From contig NZ_RYYU01000001.1 in the NCBI RefSeq assembly GCF_003977605.1, forward strand, positions 984,574 to 1,048,573: a stretch of DNA of 64,000 nucleotides, in the 5' to 3' direction. The position numbers and the translations under genes are program-made. This DNA comes from Prevotella koreensis (lineage in GTDB: Bacteria > Bacteroidota > Bacteroidia > Bacteroidales > Bacteroidaceae). The notes under the pieces are model-generated. The model saw only the letters and a program-made list of their open reading frames with translations. It was not told the origin of the DNA and searched no databases. Shown here in pieces: positions 59,457 to 64,000 of this stretch (positions within the stretch are counted from its first letter, which is position 1; each line of letters opens with the position of its first letter).

Positions 59457-60319
59457 TTTACGCCAGTTCGGGATAAGTTTAGTATTTAAACAGTTCTAAC
59501 TGCCTTGATTTTTCTACATATACAGGCAGTGCCTCCGGCTTATTCTCAAAAAAACAATATGCCGTAAGTGCAGAACATAAATTCATGATAAAGTTATGTA
59601 TGGAACGGTGTCGTGAATGTACAAGGTTTGCTTTGTTCTTTAGAAGTTCATTAATGCATTCGATGATATATCTTTTTCTTAGCATAATCTTGTCCCATAT
59701 AGGCATAAGTTTATTCTTCATTCTTGCTTTAAGTCCATGCACAAGTTGAATATCTTGACTGAACAGATTCTCGAAAAGTTCCTGTTTGATGTATCCTCTG
59801 TCAGCAAATACCTTTCCATAGAGAACCTTGGTAAATACCGTCCATACTCTACTGTCCCTGTCATCTACGTTTGCACCTGTAAGACAGAATGTTATCACTT
59901 CACCGGAATCATTGCAGAGCAGATGCAGTTTGAATCCATGACACCAACCCATGGTACCCTTTCCACTCTTGGCAAGACCGGCAAACACCTTGTTGAAATT
60001 CCGTCTTACATTGTGACATACAGGAATCATCGTGCTGTCAACGAACGTTATGCCTGTACACCTGCCGAAGGCATGGAGCTTCATGAACAACATCATCTTG
60101 AGGAACACACGGGGCATGAGTTCTACAAAACGATTATAGGAGACGGCAGCAGGGAATTCATGCCTGAGCCACCCACGGATACAGTTCCGGTAATACTCCT
60201 TGAAATTACGATATGTACCGAAATGATAGCATACAAGGATGGTCATAATTTCACTTTCAGAAAGCCTTCCCTTACGATTCCTACAACGTTTTCCATTGCT
60301 GTTATAAGAAGGTAAACAT
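59457..60319 (-). mobile_element. IS982-family insertion sequence, copy 2 (5' end lost)
   Basis: The terminal repeat TTTACGCCAGTTCGGGATAA at 59457 is intact on the side downstream of the transposase. The other end is missing: similarity to copy 1 stops at about 60319 (after GGTAAACA), where the IS30-type element begins. Confidence 0.75.
59479..60316 (-). pseudogene. IS982-family transposase lacking its N-terminus
   Basis: The frame is open to 60342, but residues upstream of LPSYNSNGKRCRNRKGRL come from the adjacent element, so the first 30 or so native residues are gone. The DDE core is complete. ITFVDSTMIPVCHN, MGWCHGFKLHLLCND and VFADRGYIKQELFE carry the acidic residues, and KRYIIECINELLKNKANLVHSRHRS is the C-terminal family motif. 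It ends ...QLELFKY. Without the native start and one terminal repeat it is probably inactive. Confidence 0.75.
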
Positions 60320-60354
60320 GTAAGTTCCAAAACGAAGTGCAATAAAAAAGTGAT

Positions 60355-60418
60355 CCTCGCCGAGAGATGCAGACGTTCTCGAAGCGTAGCGAGAGGTTGT
60401 CTGCATCTCTCGGCGAGG
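60355..60418. repeat. 20-bp perfect hairpin in the IS30-type leader
   Basis: CCTCGCCGAGAGATGCAGAC (60355-60374) and its exact complement (60399-60418) enclose an inner TCTCG/CGAGA hairpin. It lies upstream of the transposase promoter box and could block read-through transcription entering the element. Confidence 0.8.
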
Positions 60419-60478
60419 AAAAAGAGACAATCAGCAATACAAATATAAAAGGGAGACTGAAATCTCCCAAAGATTAAC

Positions 60479-60486
60479 TAACTTTG
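60479..60486 (+). promoter_or_regulatory. -7 promoter box of the IS30-type transposase
   Basis: TAACTTTG, eight bases before the ATG at 60495. Confidence 0.6.
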
Positions 60487-60494
60487 TATTGCAA

Positions 60495-61130
60495 ATGTAT
60501 CATCAATTAATCTCGGAGCAAAGGTCGCAAATTTTTGCCTTACTCCAAAAGAAAACAGCGAGAAAAGAAATTGCCGACATCGTCGGCATCAGTCAGTCAA
60601 CTCTGTCACGTGAAATCAAACGCAATAGCACGCCATCGGGAAAGTATATTTGGACGAGGGCACACGATATGGCTATGCAGCGCAGAAAGAGAACGATAAC
60701 GAACGCCAAACTCTCCGACGAATTAGTCCGGAGAATCAAGGAATATATTACCAACTACCGGTGGTCTCCAAGACAAATATCAGGGTATCTGCGCATAAAT
60801 GAGGGGATAAAGGTTTCCCACCGGTCCATCTGTAATATCATACACAATGACACAACAGGGAAACTTGCTGAAAACACAAGACATAAGATGAAATACAGGC
60901 ATCGTCCCAAGGGAGGACAACTTCCAATCAAGGACAGGGTGAGCATACATGAAAGAAGTAAGGAAGTTGACGGGAAGAGATTTGGAGATTTTGAGATGGA
61001 CTTAATCGTCGATCCTAACCGGAACGCCATACTCACACCGATGGAAAAATCAACCAATATGTTGCTTATGCAGAAACTGCCATTTGGGAAGCAGTCAAAG
61101 CCTCCGGCAAAGGTGGTTAGAAAACTATAA
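60495..61130 (+). pseudogene. IS30-family transposase, C-terminally truncated
   Basis: The visible protein has 211 residues. The N-terminal helix-turn-helix is clear: YHQLISEQRSQIFALLQKK, then REIADIVGISQSTLSREIKRN. The middle region has RWSPRQISGYLRINEGIKVSHRSI, and the first catalytic Asp is in GDFEMDLIVDPNRNAILTPMEKSTN. The frame ends soon after at AKVVRKL, before the second Asp and the Glu of the DDE triad, which normally follow within about 120 residues. The enzyme cannot be active in this form. Confidence 0.75.
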
Positions 61131-61135
61131 TCCAC

Positions 61136-61494
61136 AAAACAAAGCGTATCTAAAAATTAAAACGAAGCGTATCTATTTAACTTTTGTTTAGAAACGAGAA
61201 ATCATACTTAATCAATTGATTATCAATAAAATAATGTTCAAAAGGTTTACATTACAAGGCAAAATTAAAGTAAAAACTCAGTAGTGTAAATTTTAACATT
61301 TGTATTATACTGATAATCAAATAGTTATGTTGTATGCAAGTGTAACCTTTAACATTTGCTTTTGTAAAGAAAAGTGTTCCGTAAAACGAAATGTTCTAAA
61401 TTCGAATAGCGTTTAAATGGCGTTCTATCGCATAATGGCCTGAATATCAACGTGTTACAAATTCGTACTTTTGCAAACACGTTGATATATATAT
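61136..61494. other. Non-coding junction between mobile debris and prophage
   Basis: AT-rich and without a gene. It contains a direct repeat of CGAAGCGTATCT-like words (61144, 61164), a 14-base palindrome TAATCAATTGATTA near 61209, and the 12-bp inverted repeat described separately at 61445-61487. A prophage end may lie here, but no attachment site was identified. Confidence 0.4.
61445..61487. promoter_or_regulatory. Inverted repeat framing a promoter box
   Basis: TATCAACGTGTT (61445-61456) and its exact complement (61476-61487) flank a plus-strand TACTTTTG box (61466-61473). It is either an operator or, for the minus-strand phage genes, a terminator stem. Confidence 0.5.
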
Positions 61495-61689
61495 TTATTC
61501 GAAATTACATTTAAGATAATTGTATAATGCTCGCTCAGAAATTCCATATATAGGGTAAATATATCTCCGCCATATTTCACGGTTAGACAATCCTGATTTT
61601 ACATGCTTATCATATATGGCGTTTATTTCCTTAACACGTTTTTGGTATGAAATTCCTTTCATGCCATTGTTATTTGTCTTATCACTCAT
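61495..61689 (-). CDS. Small phage-type protein with helix-turn-helix-like C-terminus
   Basis: The product has 64 residues. The basic N-terminus (KGISYQKRVKEINAIYDKH) is followed by LSNREIWRRYIYPIYGISER and ALYNYLK, a pattern like a short winged or tri-helical DNA-binding domain. Small proteins of this type accompany Bacteroides prophage head genes, but the family was not identified. It is the last gene of the minus-strand phage cluster, 69 bases after the capsid gene. Confidence 0.5.
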   Translation of the reverse strand: MSDKTNNNGMKGISYQKRVKEINAIYDKHVKSGLSNREIWRRYIYPIYGISERALYNYLKCNFE

Positions 61690-61758
61690 AATACTTTATA
61701 CCTTTAAAAATCTTAGGCGTTTTTATTCGCCTAAGATTATAAAACACTAAACTAAATC

Positions 61759-62631
61759 CTATGCAGTTGCACTGATAATGGCACCAACACCTTTACCCCT
61801 AATCGGTAAAGCGATAAAACGTTTGTCAAAACCAACTATAGTCCCTCGCTCTTCAGGGTCATCATAACGGGCGTACATATAGATTTCACCGTCAGCCCTC
61901 ATTACCTCATGCGCATAAAATGCCACGCTTGCAAACTGTTCCGTCTGTTCGTCGTTATAAGCCACCTTTTCCCAACTGCCTGCATTTGCCTTATAGGTGG
62001 GCATAAATGGGAACTGATAACAGCCAAAGCCCGCAAACTTCATAGGCTCGCCGTCCTTAATGTCCGTCAGTTCCTTAAACAGTTTCACGTCCTCAAGCAG
62101 CAAGTCCGTAACGTGTCGTGAGTGCAAGATGATATAACGGTCTTCCAAAGGTATTAAAGCGTCATCAAAACGTTCTTTCAACGCCAACAAATCCTCAAAC
62201 GTTATACGCTTTCGTCCTCTTACCGCTGCGCCTGTGGTAAGTACCAGAGGCGTGTCGGTAGTGTCCTTGCTTGGTGCAAAAGCATGAGCAGCCTTGCGTG
62301 CCGTTGTAGTCTGCAACGTGGAACGGTGTTGCCTGATTACGCTATCCAATTTGTCGTAACTGTACTCGATAGCGTCAGGACGGCGGACAAGTGTGTTTTC
62401 CGTCTCGAATTTATCCAGTACGATAGCGTTGTCTTCGTCTTCACGTCCCACTATTTTTATTGGGTAAGTACTGTTGTTTACCAATACTTTAGGGTCAATG
62501 CCGGCAGACGGAAAATGTAGCGTGTCATTATCCACCAAGTCGGTAAAATTCTCAACCTTGTTAAGGAAACTTCTTTCAGGATAAAACCCTTCCTTGATTT
62601 GGTTTATCCAAACTTGCTTGTTTAGTGCCAT
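61759..62631 (-). CDS. Phage major capsid protein
   Basis: The product has 290 residues starting MALNKQVWINQIKEGFYPER. Capsid-like features include SFLNKVENFTDLVDNDTLHFP, LVNNSTYPIKIVGRED, the helix DALIPLEDRYIILHSRHVTDLL, and the C-terminal RADGEIYMYARYDDPEERGTIVGFDKRF. A longer frame exists upstream, but the ATG at 62631 follows the protease gene closely and gives the normal start. Its position directly after a prohead protease supports the assignment. It forms the head shell of a tailed phage, possibly Mu-like as in known Bacteroides transposable phages; this last point is inference. Confidence 0.7.
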   Translation of the reverse strand: MALNKQVWINQIKEGFYPERSFLNKVENFTDLVDNDTLHFPSAGIDPKVLVNNSTYPIKIVGREDEDNAIVLDKFETENTLVRRPDAIEYSYDKLDSVIRQHRSTLQTTTARKAAHAFAPSKDTTDTPLVLTTGAAVRGRKRITFEDLLALKERFDDALIPLEDRYIILHSRHVTDLLLEDVKLFKELTDIKDGEPMKFAGFGCYQFPFMPTYKANAGSWEKVAYNDEQTEQFASVAFYAHEVMRADGEIYMYARYDDPEERGTIVGFDKRFIALPIRGKGVGAIISATA

Positions 62632-62641
62632 ATTCTTTGAA

Positions 62642-63694
62642 TTAAATGTTTGACAATAGTTTCTCGTATTCTTCGGGGTGTTCCCTGAGATATTCCGGGT
62701 TGTGCTTGCGGAGATAGTCAAGCGTCTGTTTGCCACCGTTTCCGCCTCCTACAATAGAGTTTTCTTTGTCTATAAGTTCCGCATATAGTTTCGGGTTCTT
62801 CCTTAACTCGTCAGGGGCATATTTGCGGTAATCCGTCAGCGTCCACCCTTGGCGGTCTTTGCTCAAAATCTCGCTAATCTTCAATACTTTGGGCATACTT
62901 CCCAGCAATAAAGAAAGCGTTTCAAGCCCCATTTCGTTGCCTACACGGGCGAATAATTCTTTTTGCGTACACCCTATCCGTCTGTTAAAGAAAGCGGCAT
63001 CTACAGCCGCCAAAACAGCCTTTTTGCGCTTTTCCTTTTCTCTTGATACAAACGAGCGGAATGTCTGTGGGCTTATACGTGCCATAGTCAGGAAATTGCC
63101 CTTATCCTTGCTTTCCACAAATCCCGCTTTCACGGCGTTTTCCACTTCTATGGAAGCCTCATCAGGCACATTGAGCAGCGTTTGAATTTCGGCAATAATA
63201 TCCTCATCCGAAACATCATCAGAAAGCCCGAGAAGCGTTATTATCTCAGAATGCAAATCCTCCACTTTTTGAGCTGTTCCCAGTGTCAGCCGCTTACGGT
63301 TGCCTTTCCGATAGAGTTTAAGCGCATTCTGATTGGCTGGAATGTCCACGATAGACACCTCAAAAAGGCTACATTTAGTTATTGTCTTAACGCCGTTGAT
63401 AACGGTGTCCTCGATAATGTCCACCCCAATGGAAGCGGAGCGCAAAAAGCCGTTTTCCACTTGCGCCTTTACCGTCCTTCCAAGTTCCGTGCTTTCATCA
63501 AACACGGCATCGGCAAGCATTTTGTTACCCTCCTTGCGTATATTCTCCCACCGTCCTACGACGGTCTTTCTTTCGTGCATGTAAAGCATTACGGGATTTC
63601 GTTCAAAGACGGTCGTGTCTATTCCGTCCGTCTTCACAATATAACCGTAACTATTCACACTCTCGTCTGAAATAATAAATGAATTTTTGCTCAT
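62642..63694 (-). CDS. Prohead protease with C-terminal scaffold-like region
   Basis: The product has 350 residues. Residues 1-135 match the HK97/U35-type prohead protease. The His is in FERNPVMLYMHERKTVVGRW, the Ser in GFLRSASIGVDIIED, and LFEVSIVDIPANQNALKLYRKG is the typical closing strand. The C-terminal 200 residues are charged and helical (EKEKRKKAVLAAVDAAFF, YLRKHNPEYLREHPEEYEKLL), similar in layout to the protease/scaffold protein I of Mu-like phages. It cleaves scaffold and capsid during head maturation. Ten bases separate it from the capsid gene. A minus-strand TACCTTTG box (63723-63730) precedes it. Confidence 0.75.
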   Translation of the reverse strand: MSKNSFIISDESVNSYGYIVKTDGIDTTVFERNPVMLYMHERKTVVGRWENIRKEGNKMLADAVFDESTELGRTVKAQVENGFLRSASIGVDIIEDTVINGVKTITKCSLFEVSIVDIPANQNALKLYRKGNRKRLTLGTAQKVEDLHSEIITLLGLSDDVSDEDIIAEIQTLLNVPDEASIEVENAVKAGFVESKDKGNFLTMARISPQTFRSFVSREKEKRKKAVLAAVDAAFFNRRIGCTQKELFARVGNEMGLETLSLLLGSMPKVLKISEILSKDRQGWTLTDYRKYAPDELRKNPKLYAELIDKENSIVGGGNGGKQTLDYLRKHNPEYLREHPEEYEKLLSNI

Positions 63695-63722
63695 ATCATA
63701 TTGATGTTTAGTGTTACTGAAG

Positions 63723-63730
63723 CAAAGGTA
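63723..63730 (-). promoter_or_regulatory. -7 promoter box of the phage head genes
   Basis: Minus-strand TACCTTTG, 28 bases before the protease ATG. No clear -33. Confidence 0.55.
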
Positions 63731-63845
63731 TTTATTAATTCTTGAAGCATAAAAAAACGTAGAGTCGCTTTCAGAATAATATGCGATTGTTACACACTTT
63801 TACGATGCAAGCGTTGCAGAAAGTTATAAAAATAGCAGAATGATA

Positions 63846-63877
63846 TTTGCCACTTTCGATTATTATTTCTATCTTTG
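63846..63877 (+). promoter_or_regulatory. Divergent promoter at the window end
   Basis: TTTG (63846-63849), a 20-base spacer and TATCTTTG (63870-63877), a full consensus promoter pointing out of the window. Confidence 0.7.
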
Positions 63878-63884
63878 CACCATG

Positions 63885-63949
63885 CAACCCCTTGAGGGGG
63901 CAGTCGAAAGATAATATCAGGCTATTCTCACTACGCCCGATATTTTTTT
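63885..63949 (+). ncRNA. Structured leader or small RNA with terminator-like hairpin
   Basis: Just after the promoter, CCCCTTGAGGGG (63888-63899) forms a tight hairpin. A second stem AATATC-GGC with GCC-GATATT (63913-63944) is followed by seven T. This could be a short terminated RNA of about 65 bases or an attenuator before the gene starting at 63975. Function unknown. Confidence 0.4.
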
Positions 63950-63974
63950 GTTCTTTTCTGAACTTTCCTCGAAA

Positions 63975-64000
63975 ATGTTTGGCGGTTTCAAAGAAATACG
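63975..64000 (+). CDS. Start of a gene running out of the window
   Basis: ATG followed by an open frame MFGGFKEI up to the window end, downstream of a consensus promoter and a terminator-like hairpin. Too short to identify. Confidence 0.3.

Larger units (their letters stand above)
60320..61135 (+). mobile_element. IS30-family element, 3'-truncated
   Basis: The left part begins near GTAAGTTCCAAAACGAAGTG, contains a 20-bp hairpin and a promoter box, and then the transposase gene. No inverted copy of the left end is found downstream. The transposase is cut, so the right end has been deleted. Confidence 0.65.

Overview
The window looks like a chromosome segment of a Bacteroidales bacterium, most likely Prevotella-like. 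The evidence is the repeated TAnnTTTG -7 promoter box with TTTG about 19-20 bases upstream, the many Bacteroidetes-only families (DUF3256, DUF1460, DUF4421, DUF4230, DUF4738, DUF6557, DUF3843, DUF5112/5113-type kinase), the glutamate synthase-like/NAD-binding fusion, and the KGLYIINGKK-type protein C-terminus. No rRNA or CRISPR array was seen. Two tRNAs are present: Arg(TCT) and Cys(GCA).

Layout. 1-3000 is mobile-element debris: an IS982-family copy cut by the window edge, an ISL3/ISAon1-type transposase tail and a decayed IS3-family element. A DUF3256 gene lies among them. 3000-29000 is mostly ordinary chromosome. It holds a three-gene operon (oxidoreductase, DUF4421, DUF1460), an N-acetylglucosamine kinase-like gene, transporters, a secreted M6 peptidase with a ferredoxin-flavodoxin gene, a GH25 lysozyme and a LacI-type regulator. 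These are followed by a two-component locus with a very large kinase, an aromatic-2-oxoacid catabolic operon (omega-amidase, iorA, iorB, aminotransferase) and infC-rpmI-rplT. 27.3-29.0 kb is an accessory insert: an AAA ATPase behind three phased palindromes, then a broken second copy of the kinase 3' end and a 39-base palindrome. 29-51.3 kb is again core: tex, ABC-F, an M13 peptidase, an IS256-like insertion, phosphohexomutase, lipoprotein genes, exonuclease III, rplU-rpmA, serS, an Nfn-type fusion, nucleoside phosphorylase, threonine aldolase and mnmE.

51.3-61.2 kb is an accessory graveyard. It contains IS982 ends around a DUF3843 gene and the tail of a CTnDOT-like transfer region (traQ end plus a frameshifted lysozyme). 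Next come two minus-strand cargo genes, each fused at its promoter to an identical-length 314-base flank that carries a lysozyme fragment. An unrecognised 358-residue protein, a chimera of S8-protease prodomain and PcfJ remnants, and truncated IS982 and IS30 copies complete it. 61.5-64 kb is the edge of a prophage head module (prohead protease/scaffold and major capsid), with a divergent promoter and terminator-like leader at the window end.

The parts judged most worth a second look are the dispersed GGGCGAAATT palindromes and their association with a duplicated kinase end, the phased palindromes before the ATPase, and the modular cargo/lysozyme direct repeats. The probable structured leader or small RNA at 63.85-63.95 kb also deserves attention.
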